Source: Tengunoibacter tsumagoiensis (GTDB taxonomy: Bacteria; Chloroflexota; Ktedonobacteria; Ktedonobacterales; Ktedonobacteraceae). From it: a DNA stretch of 64,000 nt. Shown here one piece after another: positions 8,855-18,024 of this stretch. Position 1 is the first letter of the stretch. Every line of letters begins with the position of its first letter. The notes beneath the pieces were generated by a model. It did no database searches. It had not been told where the DNA came from and was given only the letters and a program-made list of their open reading frames with translations. Both the position numbers and the translations under genes were made by a program. Where the stretch lies: NCBI RefSeq assembly GCF_003967535.1, contig NZ_BIFR01000001.1, positions 4,401,001-4,465,000 of the forward strand, given 5' to 3'.

Positions 8855-8873
8855 GGCCCGCCTTTAGCGGACC
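8855..8873 (-). terminator. Terminator overlapping the stop codon of the small conserved gene
   Basis: On the minus strand GGTCCGC, loop TAAAG, GCGGGCC form a seven-pair stem with one G-U pair, followed by TTTTGG. The TAA stop at 8866-8864 lies in the loop. Confidence 0.55.
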
Positions 8874-9088
8874 TCTTGATTGTAGCTGGTGCAGATAATT
8901 TCAATGGCTTCGTGTTCGCCCACAATGCCCTTCAGTTGCTCGTGGTACATGTCCAGGGTTTTATATTTATTACTGATAATGGTGTGTTTAGCAGTGATAG
9001 AATAGCCAGTCAGGGCCTGATTCATCGATCGACAAATGCTGTCTATTTGTTGCCGAATATGAGCAACTTCACTTAGATTACCACTCAT
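8864..9088 (-). CDS. Small conserved protein of unknown function
   Basis: 74 residues: MSGNLSEVAHIRQQIDSICR, then a helical, charged chain with GIVGEHEAIEIICTSYNQEV near the end. No catalytic motif or membrane segment is visible. The pattern looks like a short all-helical cytosolic protein. I recall similar short proteins from Ktedonobacteria but cannot name a function. The ATG at 9088 follows GGAG with a six-base gap; TTG at 9100 and ATG at 9094 overlap that site and are less likely. Confidence 0.68.
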   Translation of the reverse strand: MSGNLSEVAHIRQQIDSICRSMNQALTGYSITAKHTIISNKYKTLDMYHEQLKGIVGEHEAIEIICTSYNQEVR

Positions 9089-9100
9089 CCTCATCTCCAA

Positions 9101-9358
9101 TTGTGGATACCCCCGCCCTCAAGCATGGGATGGACGCTCCCAATGGCTGGTAGGTCAATCCTACTCAACCTGGCTTAACCCCTGTCGGTCCGTTGAAGAT
9201 AGCTGCTCTCCTCAGCACCAGATCGAACCTCTTCCCACTGGTTACAAGAGATGCTCAATAAACCTGGATGTCAGGTCATTCCAGGCTACACGTCTTCAAC
9301 CTACATCCCCATCTCCAACGGCACATCATCTATTATAGCTCCATTCCTGTCATTTTTC
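9101..9358. other. Intergenic region, unexplained
   Basis: No gene is supported. The stretch is rich in short inverted pieces such as GGTAGGTCAATCCTACTC and CCTGGATGTCAGGTCATTCCAGG and may be structured RNA or a decayed mobile-element end. Nothing specific can be assigned. Confidence 0.3.
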
Positions 9359-9359
9359 T

Positions 9360-9392
9360 GTTACTTTTAGTAACATTGTTAACATCAGTAAC
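9360..9392. promoter_or_regulatory. Operator-like palindromes upstream of the HTH regulator
   Basis: GTTACT-TTT-AGTAAC (9360-9374) is followed by GTTAAC (9378-9383) and AGTAAC (9387-9392), regularly spaced and 11 bases before the -35 box. Such a cluster is typical of a dimer-binding operator. Autoregulation by the downstream HTH protein is inference. Confidence 0.5.
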
Positions 9393-9402
9393 ACATAGTC
9401 TG

Positions 9403-9431
9403 TTGCAATGTTCTATATTACACCGTATAAT
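9403..9431 (+). promoter_or_regulatory. Sigma70-type promoter of the HTH regulator
   Basis: TTGCAA (9403-9408), 17-base spacer, TATAAT (9426-9431). It is the best promoter in this region and would give a leader of about 235 bases before the ATG at 9672. Confidence 0.7.
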
Positions 9432-9440
9432 GTTAGAGTA

Positions 9441-9612
9441 TGTCTTAAGAGCCTGGGGACACGTTTGATGTCCCTTCCAGCTTGAAGAAACGGACGGTTT
9501 TTTGTCAAAGATGAATGAAATAGACACTTGTCATGTATAGGACGTCAGACAATATCTCTTCAATAATGAAGTATCGAGGGTATCTCGATCAGCATTGGCG
9601 GCTCTTAAGACA
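9441..9612 (+). promoter_or_regulatory. Structured 5' leader closed by a long-range 13-bp helix
   Basis: TGTCTTAAGAGCC (9441-9453) is the exact reverse complement of GGCTCTTAAGACA (9600-9612). The helix would enclose about 146 bases of leader, which itself contains ATCGAG-GGTAT-CTCGAT (9573-9589). The transcription start should be close to 9438, so nearly the whole leader is folded. No known riboswitch class is recognised. Confidence 0.45.
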
Positions 9613-9671
9613 CACTCTTACAAAATGTACGAAGGTTCTCAGAAAACCTGCGATACACGATAGGGGTGCTT

Positions 9672-10859
9672 ATGGAAGATTTTTGGTTCACCATCGGCTA
9701 TTCTGGTTCCTGTGGCGAGGACGGCTTCCCTACCCCTGGGGAACTTATTAAACAGACAAGGACTAAAAAGGGGCTGTCTCAGGAACAGCTTGCGCTTGAA
9801 CTGGGCTGTTCCCGCACAATGGTGGCAAGAATGGAAAATGAAAATTTAGGTTTGAATGATATTACTACTCGTCGTCAGCTGTCAAAAATCCTGGGCATTG
9901 CGCCTATGATGCTGGGCCTGATCTCACGCGAAGATCTGGCTAAGGTTCAGCCTACGATGCTTTATAATACAACTCTGCTGCGTAAGGGACTGGTTCTCCA
10001 TCGCGAGGTTTATTTTTCTGGTAGCTCGATCGGTGGACTTAATGAGGTCGATGCGACGGTCCAACAAGTCTTTGGGATCTCAAAATCGCTCGATCATAAA
10101 AATAAAGAGGTTCTGGAGATTCTCTGCCATTATGGTCAGTTGGGGATCGATATCGGACGAGAAGAACAGAATTATAAGGCGGTGGAGCGCTTTGGTAATT
10201 GGTCTTCTTCTATCGCTCGACGCTTAAATGATCCCACACTTCTCAGCTCTACTCTGCTACGCTATGCCGCTGCTATGTATGAGAAAGGAGATCTGGCCAG
10301 GGCTCGCCAGTATGCCGATGAGGCCTTAAGCCAGCCTCATCTCTCTCCACAACTCTATGGAGGGGTGCTGCTGGAGGCCAGCCGCATCTATGCCCGTAAT
10401 GATCCCAAGACAACGATGAAGTTTCTCGATAAAGCAACGGCGATTGCACGCAAGAATAGTAATGAGGCCGATGAGGGCTTTGTGAAGTTGACTCCCGGCT
10501 TCTGCTATCTGCGCAGTGCAAAGGCGTTCTATGAGGCTCAGGAGTATGAGAATGCACTTGAGGCTTTAGATATGGCCGAAGAACAGACGGCTCCAACGCT
10601 GGTCCGCCGCAAATGTGCAATTCAAGTCCTTCAAGCTCAGGTTCTCGCCAGTCAGGGCCACTACTCAGATGCCACTCAATATGCCTCTCTGGCTCTTACG
10701 CTGGCTTCTGCGATCAATTCGGCCCCCAATCTCGCATATATTACGACGCTGTATAAACGGCTCAAAAACTCTTCGTTCGGCTCGTCAAAAGAGGTCAATC
10801 GTCTGGGGAAGGCCATCACACAGACAATTGGGAGCAGGCCAATCGTTGCTCCCCACTAG
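9672..10859 (+). CDS. Helix-turn-helix regulator with TPR-like repeats
   Basis: 395 residues. A short N-terminal segment, MEDFWFTIGYSGSCGEDGFP, precedes an XRE/Cro-type HTH (about 21-80; KKGLSQEQLALELGCSRTMV gives the two recognition helices). The remaining 300 residues are paired helices resembling TPR units (GDLARARQYADEALSQP, EYENALEALDMAEEQ, GHYSDATQYASLALTLA). Cytosolic HTH plus TPR proteins often sense a peptide or partner protein; no ligand can be named here. The ATG at 9672 follows AGGGG with a five-base gap; a GTG at 9666 would overlap that site. The operator-like palindromes and structured leader upstream suggest tight control. Confidence 0.82.
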   Translation: MEDFWFTIGYSGSCGEDGFPTPGELIKQTRTKKGLSQEQLALELGCSRTMVARMENENLGLNDITTRRQLSKILGIAPMMLGLISREDLAKVQPTMLYNTTLLRKGLVLHREVYFSGSSIGGLNEVDATVQQVFGISKSLDHKNKEVLEILCHYGQLGIDIGREEQNYKAVERFGNWSSSIARRLNDPTLLSSTLLRYAAAMYEKGDLARARQYADEALSQPHLSPQLYGGVLLEASRIYARNDPKTTMKFLDKATAIARKNSNEADEGFVKLTPGFCYLRSAKAFYEAQEYENALEALDMAEEQTAPTLVRRKCAIQVLQAQVLASQGHYSDATQYASLALTLASAINSAPNLAYITTLYKRLKNSSFGSSKEVNRLGKAITQTIGSRPIVAPH

Positions 10860-10897
10860 CTCGTCTATCTGTCAATCGTGGATGTGAGGATTGAAGG

Positions 10898-10925
10898 GAG
10901 GGGGAGCATGGTATGATCTCCCCTC
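10898..10925. terminator. Bidirectional terminator between convergent genes
   Basis: GAGGGGGAG (10898-10906), 11-base loop, CTCCCCTC (10918-10925). It lies between the stop of the HTH regulator (plus) and the stop of the membrane protein (minus). Confidence 0.55.
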
Positions 10926-10950
10926 GCTTACCAGGTAAAACTCTTTGTCG

Positions 10951-11664
10951 TTAGATGCTCTTTTTACGGGAAAAGCCATTAACAAGCTGGTCCGCATATT
11001 TGCTGACAAAAGGTAGCCGCGTATTCACGCCTCGATAGGCCTGAAAGATGAGAAAGACCCACAGGAGACCAAAAACGACAAGGATTGCGGTTGAGACGCA
11101 CCCAAAGGCCAGATGCACCACAGGTCCGAGCAAAAAGACTCCTGCAAAGAAATTAATTGCCAGTTGCAGAATAAGGTAGACAAGAAAAGCTGGTCCAAAG
11201 GTGACTATCGATTGGGCCGCATGATAACGAACAAAACGATTTTTTCGCTCAAACAAGTAAAAGAAAATGCCCCCAAAACAGATGAAAAGATAGCTTAAGA
11301 CGGCCTCCGTCGTGGCCTTTAATTTAAAGGTTGTGGAGTCATAGGGGCCGGAATTACTCTGACCGCTACTTCGCCCTCGTCCCCCAACACTCTGTGGAGG
11401 TACATAGGTATTGCCCGCTGAACTCCCCGCACTACTATACTGCTGTTGCTGTTGACCCGCGCCTGGACGATACTGTTGCTGCTGCGCCTGACCCGATCCA
11501 TACACATAGTTAGGATCATTACCAGGACGCTGGCTCTGAGCTTGGGGATTATAAGCCCCATAAGGGTCTTCCGCTGGACTTTTTGGCGTATAACTAGAAC
11601 CTGTATAACCGCCATACGTATTTGAAGAATCTGGTTGTGAACCTGGATTAGGATTGTTGCCCAT
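10951..11664 (-). CDS. Membrane protein with disordered Gln/Gly-rich N-terminus (DUF4870-like)
   Basis: 237 residues. The first 110 are low-complexity Gly, Gln, Ser, Tyr and Pro with runs of QQQQ. They are followed by three or four hydrophobic helices (about 118-210). The block NRFVRYHAAQSIV matches the conserved stretch of DUF4870/Tic20-like small membrane proteins. The C-terminus is basic. AAGGAGG lies five bases before the ATG, a very strong site. The function of the family is unknown; the soluble tail may mediate assembly or partner binding. Confidence 0.75.
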   Translation of the reverse strand: MGNNPNPGSQPDSSNTYGGYTGSSYTPKSPAEDPYGAYNPQAQSQRPGNDPNYVYGSGQAQQQQYRPGAGQQQQQYSSAGSSAGNTYVPPQSVGGRGRSSGQSNSGPYDSTTFKLKATTEAVLSYLFICFGGIFFYLFERKNRFVRYHAAQSIVTFGPAFLVYLILQLAINFFAGVFLLGPVVHLAFGCVSTAILVVFGLLWVFLIFQAYRGVNTRLPFVSKYADQLVNGFSRKKSI

Positions 11665-11742
11665 CTATGCCTCCTTAAGAAACAGACATCTACGATGTAG
11701 TACGCCGCAAGTCTCGAAAGGTTAGACACTACTGAATATAAT

Positions 11743-11783
11743 TTGACTTGCAGAATAGAACCTTGAGCTATTCTACAAGTCAA
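11743..11783 (-). terminator. Hairpin downstream of the large propeller gene
   Basis: TTGACTTG-C-AGAATAG (11743-11758) pairs with CTATTCT-A-CAAGTCAA (11768-11783), 15 pairs around one mismatch, nine-base loop. No T-run follows on the minus strand. Confidence 0.5.
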
Positions 11784-11826
11784 TCCAGGCCTTTTCACGC
11801 ACAGATTCTCGTTGGCGCGAACACTT

Positions 11827-14133
11827 CTACCCGGCGCTGGCCGAGATGGGAAGTGTGACCTGTCCAGCGCTCGTCTGAAGCAGGATTTTATCTTTAAAGT
11901 AGCCTGCCTGATCAGGAGTAAATCGGACGGTAAAGGTAGAGCTTTCGCCCGGTGCCAATGTTCCGTTGCTTCCAATAAGCCCATCTACGTGAAATGGCGC
12001 AACAGGCAATGTCTCCTGCAAGATGTTGACAGGTGTGGCTGTGGTATTTGTCAGAGTGGCTTGCGCAGATAGAGGTTGCCCTTGCAATGGGGCTCCTCCC
12101 AGGCTGAGGATCTCAGATGAGAATGTTAGACGACCTGCGGCAGGCTGCCCAAACCCAACCACGCCAAATTGAGCTGTCCCTGATGTGCTCTCGACGCTTA
12201 CTGTCATTCCAATCAGGTTAGCAGAAGCGCCGGGCCGGAGGGTAATGGGAATCTGGAACTGCTGACCAGGCAGAAGCCGGGCTGGAAGAGCTGGACTTGT
12301 TCTTCCAGCATGGAACAGATCATTGTCCAGCGTTACATTGGTAATCGTCTGCTTCTTTACGGCTGTAATTGTCAGGATACCACTTGCTTCTTTCCCGTAG
12401 GCGACATTCCCCAGATCAAGGTTATCCCCGGTCAGAAATTGCGGTGTCTTCGCAAAAAGTCCAAAACCCATTACCTGACCATCGCGCGTTCCCAGATAGA
12501 CATGATCACGATAAACGATGGGAGAGTTAAACTTGCTGGCTGTACCAATTGGGAAACTATAACGGAGCTTTAATGTGCCATCGACCGGTACTGGATCGTA
12601 CGCGCGGAGCTGAGCGTCCTTGCCATCCGGTCCGGAAGTCCAGATCACCCAGACCAGCGCAGAGCCAGATCGATCGCCCGCTGAGGTCACGATGGGAGAG
12701 GTCGAGCCAAAACCAAAGAGGCCCGGGGCAGTTCCAGCGGCAAGCAGAGTAGGACGGCCATTGCTGAGGAGATAACGATAGGCTTGAAGGACTCCATTCC
12801 CTTCTCCACGATGGGCCGAGACCATATAGACATAGCCGCCATCACCTGGCCATACGCCTGGCCGTCCCCACATTCCACCACTCAGGTTCAAGCGCTGAAT
12901 CGCAGCATCACCACCACCAATGCCTTCACCACGACCACCAAGGTTATTGGCATCGAGCAGATAAATGTAGCCCTGTTTGGTAACCTCGATGGCGATACGT
13001 GGATATTGATGGGTTCCAAAGTCAGCAGGCGGCAGCTCCATCGGAGCTCCTGAGCCCACGTCAGAGCCATAATCATCCAGCAGATCGGCATCATAGGGAG
13101 CAAAAAAGTCCGTGGCCTTCAGGCTTCCATCGTTCTGGGCCGTAAGACGGACGACGCTCTGGCCCAACGCCTTTGGAGTAGTGGCTTTGCCAGGGGTATT
13201 GAGTGCAGGAAATTTGCCATTTCCCGTTGAAAAAAGGATCTGTCCAGGGCCATCGGAGAGCAGTCCTACTCCTGAAGTCCAGATTCCCGCTCCAGGCCCC
13301 TCAGGATCGCTCTGTGGCTGACCCGCCTCATCGGTCCACAGCGTCTTTAACTGACCTGAAGTGGAGACTCCCGCAACCCAGCCCTCATAAGGTGCCTCAT
13401 CACAGTGACCACCAAATGCCGCATAGACAACGCCTCTGGTCAGAACAAGCCCCGGTCTTTGCAGCTCAAGGGTTGCACCAAACGTATGAGAAGGATCGTT
13501 TGCCGCCTTCCCTTGAATCAGAACGGGAAAACCTTTGCGCTCAATTCCTGATTTGATATCAATAGAATGCATAAACAATTGTGCCGGACCAGAATTGCCA
13601 TGGACATAGGTCTTGGCAACAAAATAGGCGCTTCTCGCAACAGGATCAATCACCGGGGTCCCCGTAATGCCAATCGAGGGCACAATGTTTGTACAGTTAA
13701 TCTGTTGCGGATCAAACGGAATACCAACGTTGCGCATCCATAGTTGTTTGCCACTCTTCGGATCAAGGCCATAGACATTATTGGCTTCAGTGACAACCAG
13801 CAAGACGCCATCAGCAACCAACGGCTGAGCATATACCTGTCCGACCACAGAGGTAGCGAAGGTCTGACCAAACTTTCCACTTTGAATAGCCACTGGCGTT
13901 AGTTTTGAGGTTGAGGAGTACCAGCCTGTACGAAGATCGTCATGCGACTGGGTAATCACATCTGCCTTCGCTGATAGCACATCAAACGCCATCTCTAACG
14001 CCGTTAGAGGCAACAGTACCAGAAGCAGAATCGCACTTATACGCACAAAAAGAGACACAGCCGCTCTCTTCTGAGAGAGAGATCGGCTGTGCCAGCAAGA
14101 GATATACAACCGCCACACATCCATTCCCATCAT
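11827..14133 (-). CDS. Exported PQQ-like beta-propeller protein with C-terminal ASH-like domains
   Basis: 768 residues. A basic N-terminus and hydrophobic segment (about 27-48) form a signal sequence or anchor. Residues 60-530 are propeller blades (VYGLDPKSGKQLWMRNVG, GITGTPVIDP, QILFSTGNGKFPAL), paralogous to the lipoprotein at 1374. From about 560 on, two Ig-like modules resemble the ASH/choice-of-anchor type (LDLGNVAYGKEASG; GTLAPGESSTFTVRFTPDQA), which usually mediate binding at the cell surface. The start is uncertain among ATGs at 14133, 14130 and 14124, because AGAAGGA lies three, six and twelve bases away; 14130 has the best spacing. Substrate unknown. Confidence 0.8.
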   Translation of the reverse strand: MMGMDVWRLYISCWHSRSLSQKRAAVSLFVRISAILLLVLLPLTALEMAFDVLSAKADVITQSHDDLRTGWYSSTSKLTPVAIQSGKFGQTFATSVVGQVYAQPLVADGVLLVVTEANNVYGLDPKSGKQLWMRNVGIPFDPQQINCTNIVPSIGITGTPVIDPVARSAYFVAKTYVHGNSGPAQLFMHSIDIKSGIERKGFPVLIQGKAANDPSHTFGATLELQRPGLVLTRGVVYAAFGGHCDEAPYEGWVAGVSTSGQLKTLWTDEAGQPQSDPEGPGAGIWTSGVGLLSDGPGQILFSTGNGKFPALNTPGKATTPKALGQSVVRLTAQNDGSLKATDFFAPYDADLLDDYGSDVGSGAPMELPPADFGTHQYPRIAIEVTKQGYIYLLDANNLGGRGEGIGGGDAAIQRLNLSGGMWGRPGVWPGDGGYVYMVSAHRGEGNGVLQAYRYLLSNGRPTLLAAGTAPGLFGFGSTSPIVTSAGDRSGSALVWVIWTSGPDGKDAQLRAYDPVPVDGTLKLRYSFPIGTASKFNSPIVYRDHVYLGTRDGQVMGFGLFAKTPQFLTGDNLDLGNVAYGKEASGILTITAVKKQTITNVTLDNDLFHAGRTSPALPARLLPGQQFQIPITLRPGASANLIGMTVSVESTSGTAQFGVVGFGQPAAGRLTFSSEILSLGGAPLQGQPLSAQATLTNTTATPVNILQETLPVAPFHVDGLIGSNGTLAPGESSTFTVRFTPDQAGYFKDKILLQTSAGQVTLPISASAG

Positions 14134-14253
14134 ACATCCTTCTATTATTTACCATATTTTAGTATTAACAAATGAAGCGCCTCTAAAAAAAGTATAAATA
14201 ATCGAAGAAACGATATGTTCCGTTGTTCTCCTCTGGATGAAATGGGACAGGAT

Positions 14254-15222
14254 TTAGAGACGTGTCACAGCGGTACGGGCCAGTTGCTCAAGTTGGCTCT
14301 CATCAACATCGGGATCAAGGACGCTGAGATGGAAGTAGCTCTGTCCTTTGCGGACCCAGATATTCTGGCCGCCATCGCTATAGGCTTCATCTCCAATGCC
14401 TTTGAGATCCACCGGTTTTTCCAGATTTTTCTTAGTCGCGGAGAAATACTGTGTGGTGAGATCTCCATTGGTTGTAAGAAAGAGTTGAAGGCGCTGGGGT
14501 GAGCTTGCACCAGTCCCGTAATCACACTCCTGTACTCCCGCGCTATTTGCCATCTGCAACCATTTTGTGGTGGTATCCTGGAAGGTCTGATTGGCCTCTT
14601 GCACCGTCACCAGCTTGCAGGCTCCAGACTGCGTAACAGGAAGGGTTGGTGTCGTAGTGGCAAGAGTCTTTGCAGCCGTGTTCGCCAGTTTTGTTAAGGC
14701 GCTCTGCTGGGCGTCAGCAGCCAGCGGAGAGCCAATTAGCGTAATGCTATAGACGGTCTGATCCTTTAGGACAATGATAGAATGGCCGGTCTCTAACTTT
14801 ACGGTAAAGGCGGCATCCCCAATCCCTGACAGATCCTGGCCAGAGCCGTCTTTCTTTCCCTGAGCACGATCCATAGCAAAATATCCTCTGGCATCGTCGC
14901 TGCTACCAACGGAGACAAAGAGAGCTTTAGTATCGGTGGGGGTAGCATTACGATACGTACAAAGCGGCCCACTAAAAGAAGGCAAGACCTTTGCAGCCCC
15001 ACCCAGTAACTGGCTGGCATCATCTTTGGAAAAGAGAACACAGGGATCATAGAGGCTTTTCAGTGAGCTGGTCTGTACAGGTGCCTTTGTAGGCTGGCTA
15101 TTGGTGGCAGACTGGTCGCCACTGCCACTACAAGCGCTCAATGCTAAACATCCTGCGAGGCAGACCAGACTTCCCCAGGATGCACAACGCAACTTTCTCG
15201 TTTTTGGGAACAGACTCTTCAA
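14254..15222 (-). CDS. Lipoprotein with two DUF3558-like halves, TTG start
   Basis: 322 residues. The signal sequence ends in the lipobox LSAC (Cys31). Two similar halves follow: each has an early Cys and a hydrophobic/charged block (DPCVLFSKDDASQLLGGAAK; ACKLVTVQEANQTFQDTTTK), then DLSGIGDAAF or DLKGIGDEAY, a pattern seen in DUF3558-type surface lipoproteins. The only sensible start is TTG at 15222, with AAAAAGGAG six bases upstream and no early ATG or GTG in frame. It may be co-transcribed with the propeller gene 120 bases downstream. Function unknown. Confidence 0.75.
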   Translation of the reverse strand: MKSLFPKTRKLRCASWGSLVCLAGCLALSACSGSGDQSATNSQPTKAPVQTSSLKSLYDPCVLFSKDDASQLLGGAAKVLPSFSGPLCTYRNATPTDTKALFVSVGSSDDARGYFAMDRAQGKKDGSGQDLSGIGDAAFTVKLETGHSIIVLKDQTVYSITLIGSPLAADAQQSALTKLANTAAKTLATTTPTLPVTQSGACKLVTVQEANQTFQDTTTKWLQMANSAGVQECDYGTGASSPQRLQLFLTTNGDLTTQYFSATKKNLEKPVDLKGIGDEAYSDGGQNIWVRKGQSYFHLSVLDPDVDESQLEQLARTAVTRL

Positions 15223-15545
15223 CAGTAGCTCCTTTTTAATACATCATCAACTTAACCGTCATGTTATTGAAACGACGTGACAACAGAAAAGCATCTCTTC
15301 TTTTCTATGGCCCTATTTACATTATAGCCATGAAAAAAATCTTTTCCTGTATTGAGAGACAAACAGATGAGAAGCGAGATGCAGCCTACAGTTACGCCAT
15401 AAAAGCAGCTTGTCTCCTTCCTGGATGAGCTTACAAGGGGATCTGTGCCACATCCGGGAGACAATTTTCAACGTATTGAATAGAGAGATTTCATTGAGAG
15501 TCTGTTCGTTCAACCATCGTTTCTGAGTACCTGGGAGGAGCACAT
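15223..15545. other. Divergent intergenic region
   Basis: It should hold promoters for the lipoprotein (minus) and the 66-residue protein (plus). No convincing box pair or gene is visible. Confidence 0.35.
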
Positions 15546-15746
15546 ATGTACCATTATCTGGATTACAAAGAAGCCAACGAGATGCTACGTCGTGCGGGTT
15601 TCACTCATGCCCAGATCGACCGCTTAACGCGTTATCGCAGGCGTTTTCTTGTTGGAGAGATGGATCAGATTCCTGTTGATCAAAGACATCTCGAATTTAT
15701 TCGCTGGCTCTTTCAACGCGGTAAACTCTCTGATTACGTTGCGTAA
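15546..15746 (+). CDS. Small protein of unknown function
   Basis: 66 residues, no signal or membrane segment. The sequence is helical and basic in the middle (AQIDRLTRYRRRFLVGEMDQ), ending in HLEFIRWLFQRGKLSDYVA. The arrangement could be a compact helical DNA- or protein-binding unit, but no family is recognised. GGGAGGAGCACAT immediately before the ATG is a strong ribosome site and the main reason to accept it. Confidence 0.65.
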   Translation: MYHYLDYKEANEMLRRAGFTHAQIDRLTRYRRRFLVGEMDQIPVDQRHLEFIRWLFQRGKLSDYVA

Positions 15747-16417
15747 GACTTCTGTAGTCTCCTCCTGTAGGTTTTCCTCTGATTGCTATGCACGGTAGCA
15801 CCAATACGATATTTTTCTTGTACATCCATGCCTACAACGGCAGAACAGCGTTCTTTTACCCTTCAGGCCAGCCACGAGACCTTTGCGCGAACCGGAAGCA
15901 CTGGACATCTCAGCCCGAGGTTCGCGCACAACCTCCCAGGCTTCACGAGCATAATCAGGTTGCAATAAACATCATTTCTCATTGAGCTATGGAGAGGTGA
16001 CCAGAGCGGAGTGGGAACAGTGGAAAGAGACAAGCGGCTTTCCCTACTTTACATTACATGATAGGTGATACATGCGCGAGACAGAAAAAGCAGTAGGGAA
16101 GGTCGCTCGTCTCCTTCCTGATCGTCAAGCTCCGCCATGCCAGCCCCCCCATAGCATCATGTCCCGTTTCTCATTGAGCTATGGAGGGGTGACCAGAGCG
16201 GAGATGGACCAGAGGAAAGACATTTTCGGAGGAAAGCCCAACGATACCAGAGGTGGCACTGGACAAAGCGAACAAGAATGGTGTAAGTTAAACGAGAATA
16301 CATAGAGAAACAGGTGCATTGTAAGCACAAGGTTTTTCGCACCAGGTGCTATACAAACCCTGACAAGGATCTTCATAATCAATGTCTGATTATGTACAAA
16401 AACTCAGGAGGATTCCG
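15747..16417. other. 671-base gene-free region with a hairpin and a 37-base direct repeat
   Basis: No gene is supported. TGCGCGAACC (15884-15893) pairs exactly with GGTTCGCGCA (15919-15928). A 37-base segment beginning TTTCTCATTGAGCTATGGAG occurs at 15975-16011 and again at 16167-16203 with one mismatch. Both copies run into purine-rich, GGAAAGA-containing sequence. The region may encode a structured RNA or hold mobile-element remnants. The xylA promoter must also lie here. Confidence 0.5.
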
Positions 16418-17632
16418 ATGACCGTCCCACCTCAGTTAGCCAATGAACTTGCCAGCGATCAATATGCTCCAAAGAAGGAAGATCGCTTTACATTTGGACT
16501 CTGGACCGTTGCCAACCAGGGTCGCGATCCATTTGGAGATGTGGTTCGTCCACCTCTCAATCCTGTTCGAAGCGTCCAAAAACTCTCAGAATTAGGTGCC
16601 TGGGGCGTTAATTTTCACGATAACGATCTCGTTCCATTTGGCTCAAGCCCTGCCGAGAAAGACCGCATTGTGCGCGATTTCAAACAGGCCCTGAACGATT
16701 ATGGCATGGTTGTCCCAATGGCAACGACAAATCTCTTCTTCCACCCTATCTTTAAAGACGGTGCATTTACTGCCGTCGATCCCAGTGTACGGGCTTACGC
16801 CTTACAGAAGACCATGCGTGCCATCGATCTTGGTGTGGAACTGGGCGCGAAGACCTATGTCTTCTGGGGTGGACGTGAGGGCGTCGATAGCGAGGCCAGC
16901 AAGAATCCTATGGAAGCCGTCAAACGTATGCGCGATGCCATCAATTTCTTGAGCGAGTATGTGCTTGATAATGGCTACGATCTGCGTTTTGCACTCGAGC
17001 CAAAACCCAATGAGCCTCGCTCGGATACCTATTTCCCCACAATTGGTCATGCTCTGGCCTTTATTTATACATTGGATCATCCAGAGATGGTTGGCCTCAA
17101 TCCTGAGGTGGCCCACGAACATATGGCTGGTCTAAATTTTGTTCATGGCATCGGTCAGGCACTGGAGGCTGGGAAGCTCTTCCACATCGATCTCAACGAC
17201 CAGAAGGGACCACGCTATGACCAGGATCTCCGCTTTGGAAGCGAAAATATCAAAAGTATGTTCTTCCTTGTCCGCCTGCTAGAGAATGCTGGTTATACTG
17301 GCCCCCTGCACTTTGATGCCCATGCCTACCGCACAGAAGATGAGCAAGGAGTCTGGGATTTTGCGCTTGGCTGTATGCGCACCTATAATATCCTGAAGGC
17401 GAAAGCGCAGCGTTTTGACGCCGATCCTGAAGTACAGGCTCTCCTACACACTATCAATACTGGCGATAGCGCCCACCAGTCACTTGTCGATCAAGTCCGC
17501 CAGGGCTACAGCAAAGATCTTGCCAGACAATTAAGCGAGACCAATTTCGATGTTGAGACGCTCGGCAAACGCGGCTACCAATATGAAAAATTGGATCAAC
17601 TTGCCGTTGAACATATCCTTGGCACACGCTAA
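16418..17632 (+). CDS. xylA: Xylose isomerase
   Basis: 404 residues, class I (short, actinobacterial type). Motifs in order: [22 protein letters not shown] with catalytic His67 and Asp70; [16 protein letters not shown] (metal ligand Glu and catalytic Lys); [13 protein letters not shown]; and the metal-binding HIDLNDQ. It interconverts D-xylose and D-xylulose (and glucose/fructose) using two divalent metals. The ATG at 16418 is chosen because CAGGAGG lies seven bases upstream; an ATG at 16382 in frame adds 12 residues and lacks a site. No xylulokinase or transporter is adjacent, so it stands alone here. Confidence 0.95.
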   Translation: MTVPPQLANELASDQYAPKKEDRFTFGLWTVANQGRDPFGDVVRPPLNPVRSVQKLSELGAWGVNFHDNDLVPFGSSPAEKDRIVRDFKQALNDYGMVVPMATTNLFFHPIFKDGAFTAVDPSVRAYALQKTMRAIDLGVELGAKTYVFWGGREGVDSEASKNPMEAVKRMRDAINFLSEYVLDNGYDLRFALEPKPNEPRSDTYFPTIGHALAFIYTLDHPEMVGLNPEVAHEHMAGLNFVHGIGQALEAGKLFHIDLNDQKGPRYDQDLRFGSENIKSMFFLVRLLENAGYTGPLHFDAHAYRTEDEQGVWDFALGCMRTYNILKAKAQRFDADPEVQALLHTINTGDSAHQSLVDQVRQGYSKDLARQLSETNFDVETLGKRGYQYEKLDQLAVEHILGTR

Positions 17633-17657
17633 ACAATGATGTAACATGCCCTGAAGA

Positions 17658-18024
17658 GGCCATCATGAATACCTCCCCTTATGCGATACATCACACCCCA
17701 AAAGCGATGTATCGCATAAGCGTGTAAGGCCCATCATTCATAATGGCCGTCATGACCCACTCTTCCCCAGTTCCACCCTCATACACCCCATCAGCGATGT
17801 ATCGCATAAGCGTGTAAGGCCCATCATTCATGATGGCCGTCGTAGCCCACTCCGCCCCAGTTCCACCCTCATACACCCCAAAATCGATTTACGCATAAGC
17901 ATGTCGGGCCCATCATTCATGATGGCCGTCGTAGCCCACTCCTCCCTGTTCCACCTTCATGATGACCGTAGCAACCCATTCCACCCTCATACACCCTATC
18001 GCACCCCATCATTCATGATCGCCC
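17658..18024. repeat. Tandem array of the palindromic repeat, about 90-bp period
   Basis: Core palindromes GGCCCATCATTCATRATGGCC lie at 17728-17748, 17818-17838 and 17907-17927, with a partial fourth at 18006-18022 and an inverted half at 17658-17670. Each full unit begins with a small palindrome (GCGATGTATCGC in the first two), then ATAAGCGTGTAAGG, the core, and GTAGCCCACTC..CCCAGTTCCACCCTCATACACCCC. The array lies between the convergent genes xylA and recQ, and the recQ stop codon lies in the partial fourth core. Confidence 0.9.

Noticed and set aside
9533..9751. 72-codon frame overlapping the start of the HTH regulator
   Set aside because: It overlaps the regulator in another frame, lacks a ribosome site and lies in the structured leader.
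17700..18024. Possible CRISPR array
   Set aside because: The period is about 90 bases, the whole unit is conserved rather than alternating repeats and unique spacers, and no cas gene is present.
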